Shown: one piece after another, positions 1 to 12,125 of the stretch | Layout of the letters: every line of letters begins with the position of its first letter | How positions within the stretch are numbered: the stretch's first letter is position 1 | Assembly (NCBI GenBank): GCA_026874595.1 | Contig: CM049316.1 | Location: 21,599,839-21,663,838 of the forward strand | DNA length: 64,000 bases | From: Sipunculus nudus | Lineage: Eukaryota; Annelida; Sipuncula; Golfingiida; Sipunculidae | Reading direction: 5' to 3' | Program-made: the position numbers and the translations under genes | Notes under the pieces: model-generated | Seen by the model: only the letters and a program-made list of their open reading frames with translations | Database searches by the model: none | Told to the model about the DNA's origin: nothing

Positions 1-59
1 ATACACACTGAGATACAAAGTTCAGTTATGAACAATGGCTTTTCCACAGGGTATTTTCA

Positions 60-1490
60 GTTAGAAAGAGGGACCCGGCAAGTCGATCCGCTGGCTCCAT
101 ATTTATCTATCCTTGTAATAGAAATATTGGCAATCAAGATTAGAAATGAAAAAAGGTAAATGGAGTAGACATTGGAAACACGAAGTCAAACTATGCATGT
201 TTGCAGATTATATAACATTATTTGTTGAAAATGTTAACTTAATTGGAAATGTACCTCGTGTAATTAAAAGATTTCAATATTTTTCTCCACTCAAGTTAAA
301 TTATACGAAACAGAGGTAGCTTGCATAGGATCTATAAAACATGTGACAAAAAATTGTATAATCTGAAGTGGGTAGACCTCACAAAAGCAACCTAAATATA
401 CTAGGAATTCATTATTCTTATAAAAAGGACTTGATTAATAAAGATTTTACACGTGTCGAAAATAACCTTGCAACAACTTTGTCAATATGGAAAAGTCGAA
501 ATCTTTCAATATATGGAAGGGCAGAAGTTGCCATCACATTAGCTCTATCAAAGGTTTTCTATGTGACAAATATGATGATACCGCCAAAACACGTTAAAGC
601 AGTTTAAAAGACTTCTCTGTGACTTTATTTGGAGGGGGAAACAACCTAAGGTTAAATATACCACAATAACGGGGAAATATAAACATGGTGGAATATATGT
701 CCAAGACATTGAGAGCAAGATAAAATCACGAGATTTCTGTGGGTAAGTGGTTAGTTTGTAATCAGTCGTCTATGATTACTGAGATACTGGATTACAAGTT
801 AAGAACATTGGTGGATTAAGATGTATTTGAAGTAATTTAAATGTTAGTATTCTACTAAATGATTTACCTAACTTTTATATCAGGTGTTTTGAAGACTGAG
901 CAAATTATGTGTCAGTGGAACCAAAAACACATGAGGATGTTCTTTATCAGTTTGTGTGGAACAACAAATATATAACTAAGAATGAAATATCTGTGTACAA
1001 TGATAGAATGAACAGTTTGGGCATTTGTTATATTAAGGATTTATAGTTGATCAGAAAGCAGTATGGAAATTACATGATGTATTTAGGAAAAGTCCCCTTG
1101 ATTATATGTACTGGAAAGCATTGAGGAATGCAATACCGTATCACTGGGAAATAATGTTTATGAACTATGAAGTATACTCAACAGAGTTTGATACAGATAT
1201 TATTGTAACAACTGATGGACATCAGTCCATGGACAAATTAAATTCAAGGAAAATATATGGCACATTGATTGAAAAAATATGGAAACCTCCTACAGCTCAG
1301 CAGTTTTAAATACCTTGAACACGAAAAAATAATATTGATATTAATTGGAAAGATGTGTACAAAGGTATATATAGAACAAGAATGGATACACATATGAGAG
1401 AATTCCAGTACAAACTATTGAATAATTACATTCCACTGAATGAGCATCTGCATAAGTGGAAAATAATTCGTCTGGACTACTGGCACTAAG
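60..1490 (+). mobile_element. Decayed L1/Tx1-like LINE, ORF2 C-terminal half
   Basis: Broken reading frames on + translate in order to pieces of a non-LTR retrotransposon reverse transcriptase. Near 75-150 is the 'GDPLAPYL' block, near 200-230 the catalytic block, at 368-607 the segment with 'ILGIHYSYKKDLINKDF' and 'WKSRNLSIYGRAEV', and at 1330-1480 the end, 'FQYKLLNNYIPLNEHLHKW'. These are hallmark blocks of L1/Tx1-type ORF2 after the fingers/palm. The catalytic motif reads FADY instead of F/YADD, and several stops and frameshifts are present, so it is inactive. The endonuclease and 5' half would lie to the left, outside the window. Family assignment rests on motif resemblance only. Confidence 0.8.
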
Positions 1491-3420
1491 TAGAAGAAAG
1501 GATTAGTTCTTTTACTTTTTTTCTAGGTAAAATATTTATCCTGAATAAAACTTTGGATACTTTACATTAGTTTCATTGAGCTTTTATATAAAGAAATGTA
1601 ACTGTTGCAATAAACACAATTGTTCACCATAATTAATTTACATATAGTACTTAACCCATCTTGAAATGAATGGTCAGATATGTGACTTGTATTGAAGTTA
1701 CGTGTTTGTAAGCTCATGTCGCGTAAAATGCTTCAATGGTTCTGGCTTGCTAAAGGATTAGTCTTAACTTTACCTTTCCCCAAACAAGCTGTGCAGTGTC
1801 AATTATATATTAGGACAAAGTTAAAAGGAAAAGGTCCTTTCCAGCCATAATTGTTTGTAAGTTAATATATATGAATGTTGAGACGGTATATATTCCGGAA
1901 AGCCACTTCGACCATGCACTGCATAAAATAGAGTTTTTGTAATGCCGTCTCTACAAGTCAAATGAATGGTGATCTAAACACACCATGAGGTCCTGCCATA
2001 AACATAAGTCGACACATTGTACATATGAAAAAAGTGTTGAATGTGTGTAATGCTTTAGGAGCCTACATGTTAAATATAACATCGCTTCGAAATTATCGTT
2101 ATTTTAGTAGATAAATTTGATAATTTCTGTTAAAACCCGACAAATATCTACTTATAAAACTGTGCTAATGTGGCAATTTTCAAAATTAAAGAACACTCCT
2201 GTTCCCAAAGCTATAAGGAAATTTGCTTACTTTTTATATCTTTCTATGGATGAGCCAAAATGGGGGCACGTAAATATATCACAGTGTATGTTATCTGTGA
2301 TCCCTGTTTGCAGATGTGTCCAGCACTCAGCTGTCGGTTTGAAAGATGGTTATCACATAATCATGAACTATGTTAAGCGAAGGACGAGGATGAAGCAAGG
2401 CAAAACCACAGCGCAATGCTGTTTAAATATTGCCATATGCGGCGAAAGGTTGAGACGATCAGTTACAGATAAACATGATTGCTCGGTGAACTGTTTTAGG
2501 ACAAATATTATTTTTTTAACGTAAGCTTTCTTTATTTGACGAGGACCACCAGTTGTGAAAATAAACATAATAGTTATTCTCCATAGCTCGGATGGGAGGG
2601 TTCGAGAAAACAGGAGGAAGCGGAGAAAACCTTCGGCCTTTGATTGGGTACTACAACCTACTCTCCCGTCCACGTCGGTGATCGAACCAGTGTCACCAGG
2701 AAGGGTGCATTTTACCATTCAACTGTCTAGGCCCAATGATTTGCTTTAACAAACAATCATCAGATACATTAAGGGTACGTCAAACTGGGTGCTGCGGTCA
2801 GGTCTTCAGGAGCAAATAAAGATTATGGAAATTAACCTGATTCTGATGCTAAAATGCGCTGCATTAGTAGTGCATCCGTCGAACACTATAACGCTCGCGG
2901 TATGCGGAACCAATTGTCCACTGAGAATTCCATTGTACCGCGTGTCTCATACAGCATTCCGCACAGTGCATATGATTTATGATAAAATAACTAGAGCGAT
3001 TTTTTCCCATACCGCGGGTCCGGTAAATGCATTTTACGTAGACTTTTTTATAATAGACAAAAGGGGAAATCTGCAGCCGATCTATAGGTCTTTGTCCCAG
3101 GAAACCTTGTAACAATTAGTTCACAGTTTTCTTTTTTTTCTATGAGCCAAAAGCAATTGTGTCATTTCTGTGATTTGTACTCACACTTAATTTTGCTTGC
3201 TCATTGTTCATACATCATTTAATTAGGCTGAACATGACTCGGTTCATTACTTTTTATTTTTAATTAGCTTTTTTAGGCTGTCAAATCACCATAACCGTCG
3301 GGATATATTACAATGTCCAATAAACCCCTTATTGCGTAAATTTAAAAAAATGTGCAGCTATAATTGTTGATTTGTGCTCGAAGCAGTTTCCCATTCATAT
3401 ACCAATAAATTTTAAATTAT
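1491..3420. other. No recognisable gene
   Basis: AT-rich with scattered stops. Overlapping open frames of up to 135 codons occur on both strands at 2117-3115, but they match no family I know and look like chance frames in a locally GC-richer patch. Confidence 0.5.
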
Positions 3421-3424
3421 ATAA

Positions 3425-4310
3425 CAACCTCTCATGCCACACCCTGAAAAAAGACTTGGATGCGTCTAGTGCAAAAAGAAATTACCATATTCCCCTGATC
3501 TAAAGAATAAGTAACTATATTATACAATTCACATAACTGGTTTACACAAGAATCATTTCGTTTATAGGCTGACTGTACTCTTACAATGAGTTTGTTTGTA
3601 GTCAAGAAGTTAAAGACGTGTCTAAACACACATCGTTGAAATAACTTTCCCACACAACTGAGCAATGAATTAGGACGATAATTTGACACAGTTTGTTTTT
3701 TTTTAAACTGGTATAACATTCGCATCTTCCCATTTCTCTGGAAAACTTTCAGTTTCGAGAGAGTAGTTAATATTTGACAGAGACACCTTGTTATAAAGGA
3801 TTCACTTAGTTTCAACATTTTGTGAATGATTTCATCTGGGCCACCGGCCTTATTAGGATCTAAATTGATATTGAATCTTTTAAGTCGGTTTCTTTTATGA
3901 CCATTTTATTTAATGTAGGTCCGTTTGCCTGTGATGAGTTCGGAAGGGCAGCGTAAGTAGTGTTTAAAATGGATTCTCTTACAAAATATGTATTAAAGAC
4001 TGTACGTTGCCCTATCTGTATCGTTTACAACTACCCTGCGACCGATTTGATAGCCGGACATACCTGAGAGTTGTCCATTCCATTAAAGTGTTCACTTAGC
4101 AATTTCCACCACAGTTTCTGCGGTATCTTTTCTAGGCCGTTAATTTTATTAATTTTTTCATTGACGAATTTGGACTTTGCTGCCCTTATTTAATTGATTA
4201 CAAGATTTCTGAACTGTCTAAACTTTGTCCAGTTCCCTGTTTTAATTTTCTTTTTTGCACGATTATGTATTCGATTTCGTTTTCTAATCAACCTTCTTAA
4301 ATTGGCATTA
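3425..4310 (-). mobile_element. Decayed LINE reverse-transcriptase fragment
   Basis: Read on -, 4310-4080 gives a pre-RT spacer containing 'NWTKFRQFRNLV' and 'RAAKSKFVNEKINKI'. 3818-3432 gives the RT N-terminal blocks 'NYRPNSLLSCVGKLFQR' and 'NKLIVRVQSAYKRNDS', followed by 'CELYNIVTYSLDQG'. This order (spacer, NYRPISLLS block, H-x-Q-SGF-like block) is typical of Jockey/RTE/CR1-type elements. Stops and frameshifts separate the blocks, and the catalytic palm is absent or beyond recognition. No 3' tail or target-site duplication was found. Confidence 0.75.
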
Positions 4311-5357
4311 AATTACAAACTGTTACCATAGTGTGACTGTACTGAGAATAAATTCATAAAAAAAAAAAATATCCAATTATACTTACACTATATAGCAGAG
4401 CTGGTATTTAGTGGCCTTCTAAAATGTATGACAAGTTTAGGTCGTGTTATTGTATTAGACTAAAGTAGCCGAGGACACATATACTCCTACAGATATATTT
4501 ATTCCTTTAGTATAATGTTTAGATATATTATGCAAACAAGTTCTGAACAATATGACTAATCTTCGTGAATATTTAACCATGGTATCATAAGTCATCTGAG
4601 CGTCATGACCGATAGGTCACATGTAACACAGCTTCACTGCATACACCACTATTTTGGGTATTTTCACCAATATGATCCACTTCAGGTGAAATAGGCCATA
4701 TATTTGATGCAGATATTCAAACATATATCCAGCCTATTCTCACGCACAACATTTTCTTTCACAGAAGAAAATTATTTTATGGATTTAATTTAAATAGCAA
4801 AATGACTATAATGCAAAACTGACACACTAGAATACCATATTACTTGTCAAATGCGAGGATGCAGCTCGAAAAAAAATCCAGTCAAGTTGTTAGTTGTTAT
4901 TGTAAATACTATACATACAATCAACTACCTACAAAACACCATTGGCCACATCAAGTACTCGCAGTACACCCTTGCCTATTCTTCATGGAAATATAAAAGA
5001 CTAGTCCTAGAGTTACATTGCTGATAATGCTTTGAGAATAATGTTCAAATACGTGACAGAAGAAATAATAAAATAACGTATATCTTTACACAAAGGTTGT
5101 ATATTTTCTGCCTTAGAACACATTAAACTGACCTCATCTGTAGGTTGTACCAGCAGTAGCCTGGATAACATGGGTACTGGCCGTATTGTGAGGAGGAAGG
5201 AATGGTTGTTGTGTTTATAAAATCTGAGATCCACATATATTTAACTGATAAGATCTTATCAAGTTTTATCTCATGCAGCTAATGGAAACAACCACTGATG
5301 CTTTATCATAATTTTAACATAATGTGCCTGTCCCCCTACTTGTCTTTCCAATATAAA
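4311..5357. other. No recognisable feature
   Basis: AT-rich, no convincing coding frame, repeat or RNA gene seen. Confidence 0.45.
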
Positions 5358-5358
5358 A

Positions 5359-5425
5359 TACAGGAACATCTCGCCTTACGACCACCTTTTTACAGCGACC
5401 ACCTCGGAGAAACGAGTTCCTTTTT
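5359..5425 (+). mobile_element. Pogo/Tigger-like transposon end (fragment)
   Basis: A TA dinucleotide at 5359-5360 is followed by CAGGAACATCTCGCCTTACG and then ACGACCACC-type repeats. This is close to the left end of the element at 52478 (CAGTGAACTTCTGCATGACG, then ACCACCT) and to the generic pogo/Tigger terminus CAGTNAAACCNCNNTAACGACCAC. I could not find the matching right end nearby, so only one terminus is claimed. Confidence 0.45.
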
Positions 5426-5429
5426 CAAG

Positions 5430-8400
5430 CTCATTTTATTTTGCATTATTTTATTATTTTTATATCATACATTTCAACGTCGGAATAGCGAGCACATCAT
5501 GTTTCCATTTTACGGGCAACTAATTTGGTTCCACTTGGTGACCTGAACCTCAATTATGCGATCCTTGAGAACAGTGTAAACATTGTCTGGCCAGGCGTAG
5601 TAGAGGGTTGGGCAAAAATAAATACATTACATCACTTATAAGTACAGGGCAGTAGATAAAACAGGTGCACGGCATAGATCATAGCGTGTTCATGGATTGT
5701 CAGAACGGGCCAGCGATGTTAGCGTCTTGGATTTAAGATATTTTGTGTTGTTGTTTTCTAGATGCATACGCCAATTACTTTAATTAACTCCATGATTAAA
5801 AAAATGATTAGTTAATGTTCAACTCGCCATTTTTGTAACTGTTTAGAAATGATAATTGGTCGAGGAAAGCTTGATTAACTGAGCAATAACTAGGAGACGA
5901 CCAGGTAATATGACAATTATAAAAATTCGTTATTATCGCAGTTGTTTAATGCCTTTTTTATGCCTCATTTCAATATTAATAATATTTTGCAAGATTTATT
6001 ATGTTAGATTTTGGACTTACAAAGTTACTTGTAAAAAAAACTTAATTTGTATTCCAAGTTATAATAAATAGGGCAAAAAACACAAAGTAAACCTACGGTC
6101 AAGTGCACTGTAATAAGTCCCTTGCTAGTCGAATCCACTTAGAAAACCAACCCATATATTGGAACATTTTATCAAGAACCCGCTGGTATTTTTAATTCGT
6201 AAGGTTTATGTATTTACATTGCAATATGATATATTGTGGCAGTTGGTCTTACTCACGATATGAAAGTGCATTCTTGTTTAGGTTCTTCATTAGAGGTCAC
6301 TATTTTCTTCCTTTTCAGTTTTTATTACTACCGCCTTTGTCGCAATACTTATTTTCATTTTGAACAGCTTCATTTGCGTCTAACTTTTGTTTAAGGAGTC
6401 TCGTTTGACGTATTGGTCATACGATAAATGATACTTTGTTCAGAGTTATTGTTGCCAAAGGGTTGGAGATCAGGGAATATGACACGCAAGGCTGGTACTT
6501 ACAAACTTGCTTAGGAACAAACTGGATTTATTAAAATGCTTTTTTAATCGCAGTGTGGTTTAATTTAATATTTGCGTACCCAGAGCTATATGGACTGCAA
6601 AGTCTTTAGGCTTTCTATGGAGTCCATCGAACGTTATATCATTACATAGTATAAAGAAAATAGTATACAACATATGATCTAAACACGTATAGTATATTGT
6701 TTAATTTGTGAGTCACTAAATATACAAAAAGAACCAAACTGCTATTAAAATGCTGCCCTCTTTGCATTTGTTAAGATGGTCTCAAATGAAACGAGTAATT
6801 TACTGAAATAATCGACGGATTACCCGTGCAGATAAGGAAAGCAGGTGGCCGTTTGATTCATTACATATTATAATATGCATTCAGGTTATATTTAATTTAA
6901 TTGGACAACTTATTCTGTCTTAAAGGATCCCTGGGTAAAGTAAAAGGAACACCGATGATAACCTTGCTATTAATGTCTTACTGTTATTTTTACACGAGGA
7001 GCATTGGCGGTGGCAATATTTGATATTTTTTTTGTCATTTTGTGACTTTGAGTTACGGACTCTGAGTCCCTCCGTGCGGTACATATAAAACTTGTGTAAT
7101 GAAACGTTAAATGAAAATGATATACATTGTCTTATGCAGTAACTAGTATATCTGGCAAAGCTGGCAACTATCACGAGATGCAGCGTATGGCCATATCCTG
7201 CCTTTAAACAATGCATACAGACAGACTGTGCTTGTCAAATACATTATCTATATGTATATTAGTAAATTTTTGGAAGTCATGTAACTCTAGGGTACTAATA
7301 CTTTCTGCCACTGAATTGCTTTATGGAGTGGTTCCAGTTAACATGGTCCAAAACGTCTCTTTCATGGTGTAGTTCGTAACCCCTACAGCTTCATCATTCT
7401 TTTTAAAAGCTGTTGTGGACCATCTTCCTAGGACCGTCAGAATACTGTCACCTCTGTTCCAGTTCTAAACCATTATGCAATATTTAGAACAAAGAGAGGG
7501 AAAATTTAAGAAAAGGATGTAATATTATTTTCATTAAGAAGGGCAAAGCAGAGGAATGGGACAAAATGAGGATTCACACAAATATGTCAGTAAACCAACG
7601 CGTCTATCAGTTGAGACTCAACAAATTCATATAAGCCACCAGACAACGAAGCACCTCTTCCTCCCAATTTCTCTTGCCACCCAACAGTGCCTTATTTCCA
7701 AATATGGCCGGCAACCTTCTATGGAGATCTTGACCACTTAGTGAAAGCCTCTGGAGAGACGTCAAGATCATTTTGCAGGTCGACCTTTAAACGACAGAGT
7801 CAAGGCCGACTGCAGAAAAGAAGACCCTTTTGGCAATATCTGGAAAATTCTGCCTTGTATCTTCAAAGCAGCGATTATAAAAGATCAGCTGTTAGAGGTC
7901 TAAGAGACAAAGAATTCAGCAGCAGAAATATTTATGAAATCAATGGGATTCCTCATCACTGCAACTATGCCATATGCGAAGGAGACATACACAGACGATC
8001 ACTTTGGCTGGTGCCGCAGTTGTTCGTGTTAGCGCTATGATGATTCAAATAATCTGGGATAAAAAAGGTCGTGTTTACGAGGTTGGTCTTCATAGCGTGG
8101 TGGTCGTCAGGCGAGATGCCACTGTATACGTCTGTACCATATGTGGATACCTAAAATACTGGTCTTATTTGTAACTTTATTTAATTAAAAAAGTGCCGTC
8201 ATTACTTACAGGCGTTCTCCTGTTTTCTTAAAGTAATGATGACTGATTAGTATTACCAACTTAAGCAATGGCTGGAAAGTGGTTGTTTAGAAAAATGGTC
8301 ACTTTTTCAAGCATTTTCCTAAGAGGACCTTGTATATTTTTTACAGTTGACCTTATTCCCTCGTATAAGAATATATCCATTGAAACATGCTCTGCTCTGT

Positions 8401-10160
8401 TGGATAAAGGTATTTTTTTTTGTTATCCGTTACGGTACCAGTTTTCTGCTTGATAAGGAGAATTCATGTGATCATGAACAATGTTCTTAGAGTATGAAAA
8501 TAGAATATAATGAGAATTTACAAATAATGTGTAAATATATGTAAACACGTGTTTTGTTCCAGACAAGAGTTACCAAAGACGAACTGAAAACTTGGTCTTC
8601 TCTATTTGCTTCCCAAGTGCAATACTTGTATTTTTAAGTCTGACGTTCTACTTCTTTCAGTTAGGTAAATATTCAAATGACCCAAATGGCGCTGATATTC
8701 CAATGTAGTATAATTATTAGCATTTGAACGCTCTTACCATAATCCCGGACCATGTTCGTTTTGTGCCACAATTGAAGATGCACCGTGACCTTACAACAGC
8801 GACCTCGCGGAGAGGGAGCGGAGACTGCGCGTCTGGACACATAAACCAGGATGGAGAATGGACTAAGAAAATTTGAGAAACTGAACAGAGAATCGACCAA
8901 CGGCTCTGTCAGTATATTTTATTATAACATTTATCATATTTGTCTTATATTTATTTCCTATTATATCTCTATCTTGTGAGATGCAACGGGTGTGATCGAC
9001 CAGATTCATATATGTATAGGCATATTGCTCTAAAATATACTTATGTGTGTTATGCTATAAAAATGTTGGAGTGCAACAAATTCCCAATTTATATAACTTA
9101 ATGTGTATGCTGTGTTAACCCCATTCCCCTTCATATGTTGATTTTTTTTACCTGCAAACAGCTGGGAATTCAGTGACTTTGTTATCAATATTCACATTGA
9201 AAAATATAAAGATTGTTTATTTCACAAGGACAGGGGCCTGGATGTTTGCCATATAATAATTATGTCGACAGTATAAGAAGAGCAACATGATATTATTGAG
9301 CCGTCTATATTTCAATGTCTATATCCCGTATACTGTCGAACTCAAGAGTACCTCTAGAAATATGTATTTATATGAAGTGTAAACAGAATAAAAGAAATAG
9401 TGATGGAAATATCGAAAGTCTTCCGAGAAATGCAACTGGATACCAAATTGTTCTCCTATGTCACCATCGGGCTTTCATGTGTCTTTGGTCGGTTTGTCAC
9501 GAAAACAGTCTTTCACTGAATCATTGTATTTATTGAGTTTGTGCTCACCGAGCAACATGCTGTGCACTTTGCTGTTTGGGGTACAACAATGACATATCTT
9601 GATTCCTTAGTGACCATTATCAAATATTCTTGGCAACACTGTAGACGGTCAAGGACTCACACAACAGTAAGGTGTAGATAATTTTATTTTAACGATATTT
9701 GAGCCGGAATGAAGTGGCTTGCGCTGAGCTCAGGTAAAAGTTTACAACTAACTCAAATTCATCCTAACTTTGTTCCAGCTGGCCATACCGGGATAAAACA
9801 TGTCCAATCAGGACATAGCTTTAGGATTCATCAGTAATGCAACCAGTGACAATGTTTCCACTAGAAATGCGTTGTCAGGCCGTTTCAGCTGAATTGCAGC
9901 TAGATTAAATTGACCTTCACCTCAGCAGACTATTCGGATGTATACACAACATAAGTAATTACCGTAAATTTCTAAGCAACCGGCACCTCATCTACAGCAA
10001 ACATGGATGCTGACAATTGAATACACTTTCTGTTAGTTAACCGTGTCGGCTACGCGTTACATGTTATTCATTCAGGGTTAGACAGGTTCAAGAGGTTTTC
10101 ACACCAACCCTACGTGGAGTAACGAATATGCTGAAATATGGCTGGAAGAAACATTTTACT
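5430..10160. other. Long stretch without identifiable genes
   Basis: AT-rich sequence with short chance frames. The longest, at 7556-8040 and 9315-9536, have no recognised domain, and no splice-consistent exon series was found. No RNA gene or transposon terminus was recognised. Confidence 0.4.
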
Positions 10161-10167
10161 AGGGTAT

Positions 10168-10575
10168 AGCCCCTTTCACACCGGGCCTACGTAGAGTTGC
10201 ATAGTGCGGCGTACCGACTACGTCGAGCTTACGCTGCCCTACGCTGGCCTACGTGGCAATACGCCGAGGGAAGCAAAGAGGACGCGATATGGACGCAAAA
10301 GTAAACTTTTCTTCGCGTACTGTCGGCGTAAAGCACTGGATGCAGAAATTGTACGATACTGTGCGCTACTTAACGCCAGGCCTAAGCAACCGTATGCTAC
10401 CTATTTAAGCCAGTCCGACGAAAAACATCATCGTACGCCAGCCGATGCAAAACCTACGCAAGGACTACACCGATCCTACGCGTTGCAACATTTTTTCATG
10501 AGTACGCAGCGTAATTTTTGCGCACTTGTTACGCAACAATACGCAACCATACGTAGCCCCGGTGTGAAAGGGGCT
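10168..10575. mobile_element. Harbinger-like MITE, 408 bp
   Basis: The ends are near-perfect inverted repeats of about 33 bp. The left starts AGCCCCTTTCACACCGGG and the right ends CCGGTGTGAAAGGGGCT. They are flanked by the same trinucleotide TAT (10165-10167 and 10576-10578), as expected of a PIF/Harbinger-type 3-bp target duplication. The interior is packed with TACG/CGTA words and has no transposase. A 130-codon open frame across it (10204-10596) is compositional and not a protein. The superfamily is inferred from TIR style and TSD length. Confidence 0.75.
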
Positions 10576-10781
10576 TATGCGTACGATGAAGTATGATTGC
10601 GTACCCTATGCATAGGAACCGCGTACCTACACGCACGTGCAATTTGCGAACCTACGCATACGTATACGTAGATCTAGCGTACAGTAGCATAGAGTTCCAT
10701 AGACTTAAGTTAAAATCTGCGTACTTTCTGCGTCAAGTTTTCTACGTCGACTGTATGCAAATAAAAAATAAACAGGTTTAA

Positions 10782-10895
10782 TTTTGCGTCCATCTTGCGT
10801 ACCCCTTTGCGTCCCTCGTCGTATTGCCACGTAGGCAAGCGTAGGTATAGTGTAGGGCAGCGTAAGCTCGGCGTTATCTGCGTATCAGAATTTTT
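10782..10895 (-). repeat. Inverted partial copy of the MITE interior
   Basis: Reverse-complemented, this stretch reads GAGCTTACGCTGCCCTACNC, GCCTACGTGGCAATACG, then GAGGGANGCAAAG and ATGGACGCAAAA. It matches 10222-10310 inside the MITE in order and spacing, with scattered mismatches. It has no terminal inverted repeat of its own, so it is a truncated, oppositely oriented relative of the neighbouring MITE. Confidence 0.75.
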
Positions 10896-11429
10896 CAATA
10901 CGCAGCCGTACCCTCAATATTTCAAATATGTTCGATAAATTTGACTCATGTGCGACGCACATTTAGCGTGAAAATAACGAATTAAGCGCATCCATTGCGT
11001 ATGAGGTGCATATGAGTTGTGTATGTGCTGCGAATCGCTCCGGATTCAGTGCGCATGCCGAGAGTATTCCAGACGCCAACGACTTATACCCACGGCATGC
11101 CTGATGAACATCCGACGATTGCCAGGCGTAATCACCCTGGAGTCTAGAGGAGTCAACGTAATTTTTACCATTTATGGAGCGTTCCCTGAATGTACGGCAA
11201 GTACGATTTCTGTACGCCACCTTTGCGTTTCTCATAAGTTCCTAATAAGGACAATATGCTGCCTGATCGCCGGACTAATGGTACTCATTCTTGCAATACG
11301 TCGGCATTCGCTAGGAGTTCTTTCAGCATGCATTGTATCTGCTCTGCAGATAAGCGGCTCATACACTGACGGGTGCGTGCCGGGAGGCCAGCTCATTACC
11401 GCGTATGAACCGCTTATCCCTCAGGAACC
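10896..11429. other. CpG/TACG-rich spacer of transposon character
   Basis: The same TACG/CGTA-rich, GC-richer composition as the adjacent MITE continues to about 11400 and then stops abruptly at a microsatellite. Open frames on both strands (10963-11235 on -, 11017-11430 on +) follow from low stop density here and match no family I know. Confidence 0.4.
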
Positions 11430-11464
11430 CTCTCTCCCTCTCTCTCTCTATATATATATGTATA

Positions 11465-11546
<82 letters not shown>
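11430..11546. repeat. (CT)n(AT)n(GA)n microsatellite
   Basis: A CT tract, about 65 bp of AT and a GA tract make one self-complementary run. It lies at the tail of the SINE that follows on the minus strand. Confidence 0.95.
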
Positions 11547-11549
<3 letters not shown>

Positions 11550-11566
11550 GATAGATGTCTTAATAG

Positions 11567-11760
11567 CTATGATTGTTCCATTGTATATAGAGATTGAACT
11601 ATAATACACAGAAACGTCTGTTCACTTCCGATGGGAATCGAACCCATGATCTTCCGATTTTCAGACGGCTGCTTTAACCAGTAAGCCACGACAGATCTCC
11701 AACCCCTCTGTGCATTTGCACATTTTATAATATCAAACCAAGTGACGTTTCTACTCACTA
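11567..11760 (-). mobile_element. tRNA-derived SINE, head copy
   Basis: On -, 11689-11623 resembles a tRNA, with an A box TGGCTTACTGG (11688-11678) and a perfect B box GGTTCGATTCC (11644-11634). Upstream is the family's leader (GTGCAAATGCACAGAGGGG) and downstream its body, CTGTGTATTATAGTTC, running into the CT/AT microsatellite. The same leader, tRNA-like and body order recurs near 42.6-42.9 kb. A false protein reading through it (containing WRSVVAYWLKQPSENRK) is an artefact of the tRNA-like stretch. Confidence 0.8.
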
Positions 11761-11925
11761 CATATGTCAGCAGGGCGACTTGACATGCAGCAGGGAGTAG
11801 TGATGACCTTGTATGGTGTGCGGAATATATAATATAGAGAGACGTATGAATAGGCATGCTGGTTACATGTATACAGAGATGGAACTTGAATACACAGAAA
11901 AGTTCATCTCTACATATAAGTTTTT
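11761..11925 (-). mobile_element. SINE body/tail of the same family
   Basis: Reverse-complemented this reads TTCTGTGTATTCAAGTTCC, then AACCAGCATGCCTATTCATAC, then CCATACAAGG and CTGCTGCATGTCAAGTCGCC. It corresponds block by block to the tail of the copies at 17461-17660 and 42860-43000. It lies directly upstream (on -) of the 11567-11760 copy. Confidence 0.7.
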
Positions 11926-11949
11926 TCTTTTCTATTATTCTAGTTCCAT

Positions 11950-11986
11950 ATCTCTCTCTCATTCTCTCTCTCCCCCTCTCTGTTTG

Positions 11987-12017
<31 letters not shown>

Positions 12018-12073
12018 TTATATATATGCATATATATAACATATTTAATAGTCCTTCGGTTTGAAGATGTTTA

Positions 12074-12124
<51 letters not shown>

Positions 12125-12125
12125 C
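11950..12125. repeat. CT/AT microsatellite tracts
   Basis: CT-rich run at 11950-12003, AT-rich run to 12040, then a pure (AT)n of about 46 bp at 12078-12123. These are typical tails of the SINE family above. Confidence 0.9.

Noticed and set aside
2117-3115. Several overlapping frames of 80-135 codons on both strands
   Set aside because: No recognised domain, no consistent codon pattern, and opposite-strand frames equally long.
7556-8174. Three overlapping frames on +
   Set aside because: No family resemblance, different frames, no splice-consistent connection.
10204-10596. 130-codon open frame on +
   Set aside because: It lies across the MITE, including its right inverted repeat; openness is explained by the TACG-rich composition with few stop codons.
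11017-11517. 166-codon open frame on +
   Set aside because: It ends in a translated (AT)n run and has no domain; part of the transposon-like GC-rich patch.
11623-11689. Possible true tRNA gene
   Set aside because: A and B boxes fit, but the arms do not form a complete cloverleaf and it is embedded in a repeated SINE.
11567-11962. 131-codon frame on - containing GWRSVVAYWLKQPSENR
   Set aside because: This is the translated tRNA-like head of a SINE, a familiar false protein.
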